Shown here piece by piece: positions 27,418-37,614 of a stretch of 64,000 bases of DNA (the first letter of the stretch is position 1; the number at the start of each line of letters is the position of its first letter). The notes beneath the pieces are model-generated. The model saw only the letters and a program-made list of their open reading frames with translations, made no database searches and was not told where the DNA came from. A program made the translations under genes and the position numbers. This DNA is from Carboxylicivirga sp. M1479 (GTDB lineage Bacteria; Bacteroidota; Bacteroidia; Bacteroidales; Marinilabiliaceae), in the NCBI RefSeq assembly GCF_007097485.1, contig NZ_VKDE01000004.1, forward strand, positions 289,169 to 353,168, written 5' to 3'.

Positions 27418-28050
27418 ATGGCTGTATTAGTAGGAAAACAGGCCCCTTCATTTAGCGCTAGCGCTGTTGTAAATGGCGGAGAAATTGTTGAGAATTTCTC
27501 ATTGGAGCAGTATAAAGGAAAAAAGTATGTAATACTTTATTTTTACCCAGCTGACTTTACTTTTGTTTGTCCAACAGAGATTATCGCTTTTCAGGATAAA
27601 ATGAAAGAATTTGAAGCGCGTAATGTTGAGGTGGTTGGAGTTTCTGTTGATTCAGAATTTTCGCACTGGAAATGGCTACAGACTGAGCCAAAAGATGGTG
27701 GTATTAAGGGTGTTAAATATCCACTAGTTGCTGATAATAGCAAAACTATTTCAGAAAACTACGATGTGCTTGCAGGTGAGTATGATTATAATGACGATGG
27801 TCAGATCGTTTTTAACGGAACGCCAATGGCTTATCGTGGATTATTTTTAATCGACAAAGAAGGTTTAGTGCGCCATCAGGTGGTAAATGATATGCCATTG
27901 GGACGTAGTGTTGAAGAAGCTATCCGAATTGTTGATGCTTTACAGTTCTTCGAAGAAAATGGTGAAGTGTGTCCAGCTGACTGGCACAAAGGTGACAAAG
28001 GCTTAACAGCTACACAAGATGGTATTGCCGATTATTTAGGAGCTAAATAA
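27418..28050 (+). CDS. AhpC/Prx1-type 2-Cys peroxiredoxin
   Basis: A 210-residue thiol peroxidase. The peroxidatic Cys is in PADFTFVCPTEI, the resolving Cys in GEVCPADWHKGD, and the GG(V/I)-like and YF-like ends mark the typical 2-Cys type. It reduces hydrogen peroxide and alkyl peroxides. No ahpF reductase is adjacent, so thioredoxin is the likely donor. A strong terminator follows. Confidence 0.93.
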   Translation: MAVLVGKQAPSFSASAVVNGGEIVENFSLEQYKGKKYVILYFYPADFTFVCPTEIIAFQDKMKEFEARNVEVVGVSVDSEFSHWKWLQTEPKDGGIKGVKYPLVADNSKTISENYDVLAGEYDYNDDGQIVFNGTPMAYRGLFLIDKEGLVRHQVVNDMPLGRSVEEAIRIVDALQFFEENGEVCPADWHKGDKGLTATQDGIADYLGAK

Positions 28051-28070
28051 TTAAGATATATACTGAGCTA

Positions 28071-28104
28071 AAAAGCACTTCCATTCTTTGGAGGTGCTTT
28101 TTTT
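28071..28104 (+). terminator. Rho-independent terminator of the peroxiredoxin gene
   Basis: AAAAGCACTTCC pairs with GGAGGTGCTTTT (one bulge) and is followed by a T run. Confidence 0.85.
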
Positions 28105-28152
28105 ATTGATAACAATCAAGCCTTGACAAAATGGCAAACAGTTGTTTTTTCT

Positions 28153-28160
28153 TACTTTTG
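28153..28160 (+). promoter_or_regulatory. Bacteroidota -7 box directly before pabB
   Basis: TACTTTTG matches TAnnTTTG and ends only 4 bp before the ATG at 28165, so transcription would start at or near the start codon. Confidence 0.45.
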
Positions 28161-28164
28161 TAGC

Positions 28165-29466
28165 ATGCGTCAATATTTTGAGATTCATCCGAATGATGAG
28201 CAATTATTCAAGCAGCAACTGTGTCAGGCTTCACGAAATGAAGGAACAGCTGTTATCCTAGATGGTAATGGATTCAAAGCATCCGATTGCATCGAAACAA
28301 CTAACAATTACGATTTTATTGCTGGCTTACAAAGTGTTGATAGCTGTAGTGATGATATTGAAAAATTAGGTGCTTTTCATGATGAATGCCAAGACTGGCT
28401 ATTGGGCTTTTTAGCCTATGATGTTAAGAATCAACTAGAGGATTTGGTTTCGAATAATCCAGATAGGATAGGCATGCCTGATATGCATTTTTTTAGGCCT
28501 CGTTATTTGTTTTTAAATGATGGTAAGTCTTGGAAAGTCGGCTATTTAGATGAAATGGATACCAAGGATGATGTGTTGAACTATATCCAGGATCTAAATC
28601 ATATTTGTCTTGTTGAAGAGCCATTGGAAAACATTAAATTAAATCATCAGGTTTCGCACCAGGAGTATTTGCAAGCCATTGAAAAAGTACTTTGGCACAT
28701 TCAGCGAGGCGATATTTATGAGCTGAATTATTGCATGGAGTTTTTTATTCATGATGTGGATTTAATGCCACAGTTTATTTATCAACGATTAAAAGAGGTA
28801 TCGCCAACGCCGTTCTCGTCATTTATAAAATACCACGATAAATTTTTAATGGGCGCATCGCCCGAGCGCTATTTAAAGAAGGAGGGGAGCCAATTAATTT
28901 CTCAACCCATAAAAGGTACTTCGCCGCGCGATTCGAATTGGTTTATTGATAACTCTAACAAGCAATATCTCAGGAAGTCGGAAAAGGAACAAGCCGAAAA
29001 TATCATGATTACCGACTTGGTGCGTAACGACCTATCGAGAGTAGCTAAGCGGGGTACGGTTAAGGTTGATGAATTATGTGGTATCTATTCTTTTGAGCAG
29101 GTTCATCAAATGATTTCTACAGTCTCATGCCAGCTTTCCGATGAACGAAACTGGATGGATGCTATCAAAACGTCCTTTCCTATGGGATCAATGACTGGTG
29201 CGCCCAAGTTAAGTGCCATGGAGTTGATTGAGGAGTTTGAGTGTAGCAAAAGGGGTGTTTATAGCGGCGCAGTAGGATATGTAAGTCCTGAGGGTGACTT
29301 TGATTTTAATGTGGTCATACGAAGTATATTGTATAACCGTAAAAAGCAATGTGCTTCCTTTATGGTGGGTGGAGCTATTACTAATCAGTCGGATCCTCAA
29401 CAGGAGTATGATGAGTGTTTATTAAAGGCTTCTGCTATTATGAAAGTTTTTAATATTAAGAATTAA
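28165..29466 (+). CDS. pabB: Aminodeoxychorismate synthase component I-like
   Basis: A 433-residue chorismate-utilising enzyme. Signatures are GDIYELNYCMEF, SPERYLKKEGSQLISQPIKGT, MITDLVRNDLSRVAKRGTV, MGSMTGAPKLSAMELIEEFE and GVYSGAVGYVSPEGDFDFNV. The PIKGT lysine is the PabB form, whereas TrpE has PIAGT, so 4-amino-4-deoxychorismate for folate is the expected product. The ATG at 28165 is chosen over an in-frame TTG at 28123, because the latter would place the -7 promoter box inside the gene. Confidence 0.88.
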   Translation: MRQYFEIHPNDEQLFKQQLCQASRNEGTAVILDGNGFKASDCIETTNNYDFIAGLQSVDSCSDDIEKLGAFHDECQDWLLGFLAYDVKNQLEDLVSNNPDRIGMPDMHFFRPRYLFLNDGKSWKVGYLDEMDTKDDVLNYIQDLNHICLVEEPLENIKLNHQVSHQEYLQAIEKVLWHIQRGDIYELNYCMEFFIHDVDLMPQFIYQRLKEVSPTPFSSFIKYHDKFLMGASPERYLKKEGSQLISQPIKGTSPRDSNWFIDNSNKQYLRKSEKEQAENIMITDLVRNDLSRVAKRGTVKVDELCGIYSFEQVHQMISTVSCQLSDERNWMDAIKTSFPMGSMTGAPKLSAMELIEEFECSKRGVYSGAVGYVSPEGDFDFNVVIRSILYNRKKQCASFMVGGAITNQSDPQQEYDECLLKASAIMKVFNIKN

Positions 29467-29482
29467 AATATGTACTAATCTT

Positions 29483-29500
29483 CACTTCACGAATGAAGTG
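29483..29500. other. Small perfect hairpin between pabB and tilS
   Basis: CACTTCA (29483-29489) and TGAAGTG (29494-29500) form a 7-bp stem with a 4-nt loop. No T run follows, so it is not a typical terminator. Confidence 0.35.
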
Positions 29501-29522
29501 GGGAGGTGCTTAAATCATCAAT

Positions 29523-30851
29523 ATGAGTCAACTAACAAAGAGTAAAGTTTACACAATATTGGAGGAGATGTGCAATGTTGTATCCTCCGATAAGTTGTTA
29601 GTGGCTGTAAGTGGCGGTGCTGATTCTATGGCACTTTTGGATATTCTTAACAAATTAGGCTTTGAGCTGGCGGCTGCACATTGTAATTTTAACTTACGTG
29701 GAGAAGAATCTGATAGAGATGAGCAGTTGGTGCTTCACTTTTGTCGTGAGCACGAAATTGAATTACTGACCACTAGTTTTGCAACCGAGGAATATGCTAA
29801 AAACCGTAAAGTATCCATTGAAATGGCAGCTCGTCAGCTGCGTTATGAGTGGTTTAGTGAACTATTAAATAAATATGGTTTTAGCTCCATTGTCACTGGT
29901 CATCATGGCAACGATTCCATTGAAACATTCTTTTTAAACCTGGTTCGAGGAACGGGTGTGAAAGGGCTTACTGGAATTAGCTTTCGAAACGGAAATGTTG
30001 TACGCCCTTTACTAGGCTTTAAGCGTTCAGAGCTTGAAGCTTACTGCAAAAAGGAAGAAATTTCTTTCTGCCACGATGCCTCTAATGACGATACTAAATT
30101 CATTCGTAATAAAATTAGGCACGAAGTGATTCCTGTGTTGGAGTCGATTAACCCCGCTTTTTTTGATACCATGCTAGCTAATATGGCCCACCTTATGGAT
30201 GCGGAGCTGATGTTGGAAGTGGAAGTGAAGCGTTTTATGAAGGATGAAGTTGTGGATGAACATGGTAAGATGATAATTCCGATTTCTAAATTGGAAAATT
30301 ACCCACATCATCAATCCCTATTGTTTGAAGTGTTGAGACCATATGGATTTAATACTACAGTAGTAAAGGAGGTAAGCACTCACTTGCATGGCTTATCTGG
30401 GAAGCAGTTTTTTAGTGCAACACATCGCCTTATAAAAGATCGTCATAACCTACTTGTTATGCCTATTGAGGAGATTCAGGTGCCTCACTTCTGGGTTGAG
30501 GAAGGCTTTAATAATGTTGAGCTACCTATGGATATATCGATTTATAGTAAGCCAGAAGATTTTCAGTTTTCTCGTGATCCACAACGCATCCATTTAGATG
30601 CTGAACTCCTGGATTTGCCGCTCTTAGTTCGTAAGTGGCAGAAAGGTGATTCGTTTATGCCACTAGGTATGAAAGGCTTTAAGAAATTAAGCGACTTTTT
30701 TATCGATAAAAAGTATAGTTTAAAGGATAAGGAAGATGCCTGGTTGGTGATAAGTGGAGAAGATGTGATTTGGCTTGCAGGCTGTCGTATCGATGATCGT
30801 TTTAAAGTAACTAAACGTACGAAGCGTATTTTAGAGATAGAGCTGAAGTAA
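29523..30851 (+). CDS. tilS: tRNA(Ile)-lysidine synthase
   Basis: A 442-residue N-type PP-loop ATPase that modifies the wobble C34 of the AUA-reading tRNA(Ile) with lysine. The PP-loop is VAVSGGADSMALLDIL. FNLRGEESDRDE, VTGHHGNDSIETFFLN, RPLLGF and FIRNKIRHEVIPVLE are all TilS hallmarks. The C-terminal substrate-binding domain (WQKGDSFMPLGMKGFKKLSDFFID) is complete. It is preceded by pabB and ends in a terminator shared with the convergent gene. Confidence 0.95.
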   Translation: MSQLTKSKVYTILEEMCNVVSSDKLLVAVSGGADSMALLDILNKLGFELAAAHCNFNLRGEESDRDEQLVLHFCREHEIELLTTSFATEEYAKNRKVSIEMAARQLRYEWFSELLNKYGFSSIVTGHHGNDSIETFFLNLVRGTGVKGLTGISFRNGNVVRPLLGFKRSELEAYCKKEEISFCHDASNDDTKFIRNKIRHEVIPVLESINPAFFDTMLANMAHLMDAELMLEVEVKRFMKDEVVDEHGKMIIPISKLENYPHHQSLLFEVLRPYGFNTTVVKEVSTHLHGLSGKQFFSATHRLIKDRHNLLVMPIEEIQVPHFWVEEGFNNVELPMDISIYSKPEDFQFSRDPQRIHLDAELLDLPLLVRKWQKGDSFMPLGMKGFKKLSDFFIDKKYSLKDKEDAWLVISGEDVIWLAGCRIDDRFKVTKRTKRILEIELK

Positions 30852-30853
30852 AA

Positions 30854-30885
30854 AAAGACCTTAAGGTTATTTTCTTAAGGTCTTT
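30854..30885. terminator. Bidirectional terminator between tilS and the 590-aa gene
   Basis: A perfect 12-bp stem (AAAGACCTTAAG with its complement) with an 8-nt loop sits between two convergent stop codons. Confidence 0.85.
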
Positions 30886-30894
30886 AGATGTGTT

Positions 30895-32667
30895 TTATAA
30901 TTCTTTATTGAGCAATGGATATTTGCTGATCATTGTTTCCAACTCTTCAACAATTTCCTTTTTCTTCTCGATAAATAATTCTCTGTAATAGTTTACACCA
31001 TCAGCAATGTTTTTTTGAAAAGCTTTAAGTTGCTTCTTCTCTTTCGCATCATCAGGCTGGCCTAAAAATTTATCCATTCGTTCTTTAAAAATTTCGAGGT
31101 ACATACCCAACTCTTTTAAGAACATGTGCGGACGATGACGATTATCCAGCAGGTTAGTGCGGCCGTAGATGTGATCTACCATTTCCTTTAAACTTGCTTC
31201 CTTAGAGAAGTAAGCTAAATTTGGACCAGGGCATACAGTTACCTTATCTGTTTTACCCACTGCAATGTTCTTCGACTCAAGCAAAGAAATGCCCAAACCT
31301 ACACACAGGCACTCTTTTTCCATAATGGTGTTATAGGCTGCCTGATATGCTTCCTTTGATAAGTTTTGCTCATCAATTTCAGCTAGCTTCTTTTTTTGAT
31401 ATTGCTTAGATGCTGTACAAATTGGTTTATCGGTATACTCGGTATTGTACTGTAAAAACTGCTTAGTACAAGGCATACCATGTTTTCCAGCTTCAGCATT
31501 TGCAATACGTTGTTCGCTCATTGATGCCCACTTAACGCTGTTAAATGGAACGCCAAGAGGAGATAAACCACTAAAATATAGTTGTTCCTCTTTTGCTTGC
31601 TTTAATAAATCTAAGGTTTCAGTATCGATGCTTACAGCTTCTGGAACAAGCATAAATGGTGTTCCCCATCCTACTGCATCCATCTGGTAATGATCCATTA
31701 AAAAGTTGTGCTCCTCGTTAGAACCTACACCACCTTGTGCTGTTACTTTAATAGCAGGTGTTTCAGCAGGTATATTCAGTTCTTTTTTAGAAAGACCTGC
31801 TTCATAAGCTGCCATGCAAGTGTCAATCAGTCTATCGCGGTTCTTTTTAAACTCATCCAATATTGGCCCAAATAAAATACCATTGGTTGGGAATGCATGT
31901 CCTCCACAGTTAACACCGCTTTCAATGCGATACTCAGAAACCCATATCCCTTTTGCTGCTAGCATTTTGCCTTGTACAAGAGCAGAACGGAAATCGCTAA
32001 CTTTTAGTACGATTTTCTTTTTCAACTCACCGTTCATGTCTGGAAAGAAATCTTTGAATTTCTCAAGGTAGCTGTATAAGCGAGGGCTCATGCCAGCAGA
32101 AAGAACCAATGACGAAGTCAGCTTACTATTAGCGAAACCTCGTACAGCAGCGTGAGCATCATTAAATTCGATAGGCATTTGTTCACCATCTTTATAGTTC
32201 ACCTTGTCCAATTTCGTCATGATGTTAACATCAATTTCGCCAACAGGAAGATGTTCGCTAATCCAATTGCTTAAATCATCCTTTAACTGACGACTTTTTT
32301 CAGCAAGATTAAGTTTTTCTTTGATTGCTGATAAATCAGGTAGCATGCTAAAATACTTCTCTAACTCACTGCCTTTTTCAATGGCTGATTGCTTCAGTTC
32401 TGTAACCTTAGAACTAACGATGTCATCCACCATGTTAAGATATGATGTAATTCGCTTGGCTCTAAAATCCTCTACTTTATCTGAAATGGCTTTAAATGGG
32501 AGGTCGAATTTTTGACAATAGAACTCGCGCATTTGTTCCATTAGTTTATCATCCACCAAAGATATTACCGATGATATGCCATAGGGTGCCACATTAATTG
32601 GCGTGTCCAAGGTATATCCAAGTCCCAAAACGGGAATATGAAAAGTGTGTTTTTTCAAAAAATCCAT
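30895..32667 (-). CDS. Large conserved protein, possibly FMN/TIM-barrel-like
   Basis: A 590-residue soluble protein. An N-terminal block (INVAPYGISSVISLVDD) and a central block (GVNCGGHAFPTNGILFGPILDEF, then KVTAQGGVGSNEEHNFLMDH and DAVGWGTPFMLVPEA) recall the Gly-rich beta-alpha loops of flavin TIM barrels such as nitronate monooxygenases and glutamate-synthase-like enzymes. A Cys-rich stretch follows (MPCTKQ, KPICTASK, KECLCVGLG, VTVCPGPN) that might hold a metal or Fe-S centre. The insertion at about 90-190 looks helical. I cannot name the family. No neighbour in the same direction indicates a pathway. Real gene; function unknown. Confidence 0.6.
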   Translation of the reverse strand: MDFLKKHTFHIPVLGLGYTLDTPINVAPYGISSVISLVDDKLMEQMREFYCQKFDLPFKAISDKVEDFRAKRITSYLNMVDDIVSSKVTELKQSAIEKGSELEKYFSMLPDLSAIKEKLNLAEKSRQLKDDLSNWISEHLPVGEIDVNIMTKLDKVNYKDGEQMPIEFNDAHAAVRGFANSKLTSSLVLSAGMSPRLYSYLEKFKDFFPDMNGELKKKIVLKVSDFRSALVQGKMLAAKGIWVSEYRIESGVNCGGHAFPTNGILFGPILDEFKKNRDRLIDTCMAAYEAGLSKKELNIPAETPAIKVTAQGGVGSNEEHNFLMDHYQMDAVGWGTPFMLVPEAVSIDTETLDLLKQAKEEQLYFSGLSPLGVPFNSVKWASMSEQRIANAEAGKHGMPCTKQFLQYNTEYTDKPICTASKQYQKKKLAEIDEQNLSKEAYQAAYNTIMEKECLCVGLGISLLESKNIAVGKTDKVTVCPGPNLAYFSKEASLKEMVDHIYGRTNLLDNRHRPHMFLKELGMYLEIFKERMDKFLGQPDDAKEKKQLKAFQKNIADGVNYYRELFIEKKKEIVEELETMISKYPLLNKEL

Positions 32668-32717
32668 TGATTAATCCTGTTAAATTATAAGCACGAAGAT
32701 ACGTTATTATATGAGAC

Positions 32718-32742
32718 AAAAAAAACGACCCGAGGGTCGTTT
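32718..32742 (-). terminator. Terminator of plsC
   Basis: On the minus strand AAACGACCC and GGGTCGTTT pair around a 2-nt loop, followed by a run of T. It lies 48 bp after the plsC stop codon. Confidence 0.85.
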
Positions 32743-32789
32743 CTTATTATATTTCAATAATTTAGAATATTATTTTGCTAAGTTCGATT

Positions 32790-33524
32790 TTACTGATTCA
32801 GTTCTTTTTTAATTATTAGCTGAATATCAGCTACCAACTGCTCAATGTCTTTGCCTTTAGGTTCGATTGGATCCAATGCGGTGTAGGTAATTTTCTCACC
32901 AAATTTAAGTGGAAACATGCCCTTTTCCATCATTCGGCTGTGCCCATCTATCGCAAAAGGGATAATTAAGGCATCGGGAGCCGCTCGTAATAATGTGTTG
33001 AGTCCTGCACTCATAAATTTTTTAACCTTGCCATTTTTACTTCTGGTACCCTCGGGAAAAATACAGGCCGCATAGTTATTAGCCTGAATTAGTCGACCTA
33101 ATTTAAAAATTTCTTTAATGGATTGTGAACCATTTTTGCGGTCAATTAAGGCTGACTTACCATGCTTAAGGTTGTATGATATACTTGGCAAGTTTTTAGC
33201 TAGCTCAATTTTAGAAATAAATTTAGGATAGTATTTATGGAACTTGTACACTACAGCTGGTATGTCAAATAGGCTTTGGTGGTTCGCTACAATGATGATT
33301 GGACGTCCCTCAGGAAGTTGGCCAAATCCTTTAAACTTAATTCGACAACCCATAATATACAGACCGTTTACTAGAAAGAAGTTTAGCGCATCAACTGATT
33401 TACGCCGTGCACCATCGCCAATTAATAGATTGGATAAAACCTGAATTGGGTGGAAAATAACTAACACTAATCCATAGTAAAGATGAAAAATTGGTGTTAA
33501 TAAAAAACCGAGTACTGATTTCAT
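32790..33524 (-). CDS. plsC: 1-acyl-sn-glycerol-3-phosphate acyltransferase
   Basis: A 244-residue membrane-associated acyltransferase of phospholipid synthesis. The catalytic motif I is VANHQSLFD (HxxxxD form). KHGKSALIDRKNG and the glycerophosphate-binding FPEGTRSKNGKVKKF are further conserved blocks. A hydrophobic N-terminus (about 1-30) gives membrane attachment. It adds the second acyl chain to lysophosphatidic acid. It has its own terminator. Confidence 0.92.
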   Translation of the reverse strand: MKSVLGFLLTPIFHLYYGLVLVIFHPIQVLSNLLIGDGARRKSVDALNFFLVNGLYIMGCRIKFKGFGQLPEGRPIIIVANHQSLFDIPAVVYKFHKYYPKFISKIELAKNLPSISYNLKHGKSALIDRKNGSQSIKEIFKLGRLIQANNYAACIFPEGTRSKNGKVKKFMSAGLNTLLRAAPDALIIPFAIDGHSRMMEKGMFPLKFGEKITYTALDPIEPKGKDIEQLVADIQLIIKKELNQ

Positions 33525-33717
33525 TGTATTATTCTTGTTATCAATTTAAAAGCACAAAAAAACAAAAAAATCGGCTAAAGTTGATATTCAGAAAGGGCAA
33601 ATGCGATAAATAAATTGCAATTAATATGCTTTTAGCTTTAATGTCAATTTTAATAACACTGAAGAAACGTGAGTAACAGTTGTTTTCTTATATTGTAAAC
33701 CCTTAACACGATTACTT

Positions 33718-34260
33718 ATGCTATTGAAAGTAAATAACAGGCTACAGCTGAAACCGATTGGTCTGGAAGATGCTCCTCTTATTTTCCAAACTATTGATTC
33801 CCAGCGAGTCTACCTTGGAGAATGGCTACCCTTTGTTGCATTCACCAAAACACAGCAAGATACAGAGGAGTTTATTCGATCTATTTCAGTTCAATATCAA
33901 CAACCGTCCTCAATTGTTTATACCATTTTATACGATGATAATTTTGCTGGCTTGATCGGTTTTAAAGAAATTGATCGCTCCAATAGTCGTGCTGAATTAG
34001 GGTATTGGTTATCCGAACTTTATCAGAAAAACGGCATAGCAACTACTTGTACCAAGTATTTATGTAATCATGCATTTAATTTAATGGGGATGAATCGTAT
34101 TCAAATTAAATGTGCCACGCAGAACGTTAAAAGTCAACAGGTACCAGTTCGTTTGAACTTTGCGCTTGAAGGAGTTGAAAGGCAAGGAGAGCGATTTTCG
34201 AATGATCGTTTTGTTGATTTAAATGTATATAGTCGTCTTAAATGTGACGGCAACCTCTAA
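33718..34260 (+). CDS. GNAT acetyltransferase, RimJ/RimL type
   Basis: A 180-residue N-acetyltransferase. The family order is clear: RLQLKPIGLEDAPLIFQTI near the N-terminus, LIGFKEIDRSNSRAELGYWLSELYQKNGIATTC across the acetyl-CoA site, MGMNRIQIKCATQNVKSQQV and the closing FALEGVERQGERF. These enzymes modify ribosomal proteins or small amines. The acetyl-CoA loop is slightly degenerate (QKNGIATT instead of the common Q/RxxGxG/A). Substrate unknown. Confidence 0.88.
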   Translation: MLLKVNNRLQLKPIGLEDAPLIFQTIDSQRVYLGEWLPFVAFTKTQQDTEEFIRSISVQYQQPSSIVYTILYDDNFAGLIGFKEIDRSNSRAELGYWLSELYQKNGIATTCTKYLCNHAFNLMGMNRIQIKCATQNVKSQQVPVRLNFALEGVERQGERFSNDRFVDLNVYSRLKCDGNL

Positions 34261-34302
34261 ACGTCTTGTCTTGCTTAAGTTTTAACCCCTAAATAATTTG
34301 TT

Positions 34303-34569
34303 ATGAAGAAGATGTATTCATTTTTACTATTCGCTCTCATGCTTACTTCATGTGCTCTTCAACAACCAGTTAGTACCAACATAGCCGAGAACAATAAGGA
34401 CTACCAGGTTGCATATCTATTTGAGCATGATGGATGTAAAGTTTACCGTTTCTTAGATAACGGTACGTATGTTTACTTTACCAACGTAAGGAGTGATGTA
34501 ACGATTGTTCCCAGTGATACAACTGTTGTACTTAACACAGTTAGGGAGCTCAAGCAAATTGAAGAATAG
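34303..34569 (+). CDS. DUF4884 small lipoprotein
   Basis: An 88-residue lipoprotein with lipobox LTSC (Cys at residue 17). The mature part holds the DUF4884 pattern DYQVAYLFEHDGCKVYRFLDNGTYVYFTN, a beta-rich short domain found in Bacteroidota. Function unknown. It starts 42 bp after the GNAT gene and ends in a strong terminator. Confidence 0.82.
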   Translation: MKKMYSFLLFALMLTSCALQQPVSTNIAENNKDYQVAYLFEHDGCKVYRFLDNGTYVYFTNVRSDVTIVPSDTTVVLNTVRELKQIEE

Positions 34570-34580
34570 AGTGAAAAAAC

Positions 34581-34614
34581 AAAAGGGATAAACTGATGTA
34601 GCTTATCCCTTTTT
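34581..34614 (+). terminator. Rho-independent terminator after the DUF4884 gene
   Basis: AAAAGGGATAA pairs with TTATCCCTTTT and runs into T residues; A residues on the other side may let it serve the convergent ABC-F gene too. Confidence 0.85.
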
Positions 34615-34641
34615 GTGTAAATATAGTGGTTTATTGTGTGC

Positions 34642-36363
<1,722 letters not shown>

Positions 36364-36531
36364 CTAATTTAAATATAGACGCTTTTAAAAGAAATATTTT
36401 ACGTATGCTAATGTGCACTATATTAAGGTGTAGGGATGTGAGATTGGTCTAAGTAGAAAGAAAATGTAAAATTTCTTTGGGGGGTAAGCTTGACTTGGGT
36501 GTTATACTGTTGAATCGACAATTGAAATAGA

Positions 36532-37545
36532 GTGAATCAAGAAAATATCATACAGTATTTGTCAGGTAGAATGAGAGAAAGCGAAAAGATTCGTTTTTAT
36601 TCAGCCTTAGAAAACGATGTTAATCTGAAGAGGGAGTTTATTAAGCAAAAGAATTTGTGGGCTGTAAGCTCTTCGATTGGAACATCTACTCATGCAAGCG
36701 AAAGTAATGTCAATACCTTTTTATATCGTTTTAATACTGCGAAAGGATTGGACAAAGGTCATCAACGTTTACGTATTAAGTTAAATAGCTACAAAGTTGC
36801 AGCAGCCGTAATGTTTGCTCTGTTATTAGGTAGTGTAGCGTATTTGTTGCAGCAAAATGCTGTTGATGATCAATCCGCCGTTTTTTATACTGAAACATAT
36901 GTTCCCAAAGGTGAGAAGTCTGAATTGTTATTGCCAGATGGTACTCACTTATTTATTAATGCGGATTCACGCGTGCGGATACCGTCAAATTTTTCTGCCA
37001 CAAACAGGCGCTTAGAATTAAACGGAGAGGCCTATTTTTCTGTTGTACATGATGTGGAAAATCCTTTTTTAGTTGAGACAGAAAGTATCACCATTGAAGT
37101 ATTAGGTACAAGTTTTGACTTGTCGTGCTATAGCGACGATGAATTGGTGACAACAACCTTGGATGAGGGCAGTGTTCGTTTTTCTGGTGCTAATAATAAT
37201 ACCGTTAACGGACGATACCTGAAGCCAGGTCAAACCGCTCATTACCATAAATCAAGTGGCTTGTTTAAAATACATAAAACGGAAGAGCAAAATGATGCCT
37301 CGGCATGGAAGGATGGAAAACTTAAGTTTAAAGATTTGCCTTTTGTAGCGCTTGCTAAAAAGATAGAACGACTTTATGATGTGGAGATAGAAATAGATGA
37401 AAGTCTAAAGTATGAACGTTATACAGGTGAAATAAACGAAGAAACAGTGTGGGCTGTTATGAATCATTTTGCTATTGCCACACCTTTTAATGTGGAAACT
37501 GTCGGCCGAAAAATAATAGTTACCCCCAAGAAAAATTTCAAGTAA
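36532..37545 (+). CDS. FecR-family anti-sigma factor
   Basis: A 337-residue inner-membrane regulator. The N-terminal cytoplasmic part (NIIQYLSGRMRESEKIRFYSAL) is the anti-sigma helix, a single membrane helix lies at about 88-106, the periplasmic FecR domain spans about 120-225 (LLPDGTHLFINADSRVRIPSNF, LNGEAYFSVVHD), and DUF4974 is at the C-terminus (FKDLPFVALAKKIERLYDVEI). The GTG at 36532 keeps the conserved N-terminus; the first ATG at 36568 would remove it. No ECF sigma gene is found beside it, which is unusual. It faces the STN domain of the SusC protein encoded 69 bp downstream. Confidence 0.88.
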   Translation: MNQENIIQYLSGRMRESEKIRFYSALENDVNLKREFIKQKNLWAVSSSIGTSTHASESNVNTFLYRFNTAKGLDKGHQRLRIKLNSYKVAAAVMFALLLGSVAYLLQQNAVDDQSAVFYTETYVPKGEKSELLLPDGTHLFINADSRVRIPSNFSATNRRLELNGEAYFSVVHDVENPFLVETESITIEVLGTSFDLSCYSDDELVTTTLDEGSVRFSGANNNTVNGRYLKPGQTAHYHKSSGLFKIHKTEEQNDASAWKDGKLKFKDLPFVALAKKIERLYDVEIEIDESLKYERYTGEINEETVWAVMNHFAIATPFNVETVGRKIIVTPKKNFK

Positions 37546-37549
37546 AAAT

Positions 37550-37585
37550 GAGCACCCTCATCCCTGGCCGGATGAATAGATGCTC
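37550..37585 (+). other. Nested hairpin between fecR and susC genes
   Basis: GAGCA (37550-37554) pairs with TGCTC (37581-37585), enclosing CATCC (37559-37563) paired with GGATG (37570-37574). No T run follows, so it may be an mRNA-processing or attenuation element rather than a terminator. Confidence 0.4.
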
Positions 37586-37614
37586 AAATAATTCATATAA
37601 CAAATAACAGATCT

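Noticed and set aside
28123..28164. Upstream TTG start for pabB
   Set aside because: It would include a good -7 promoter box in the coding region and add residues not expected in the family.
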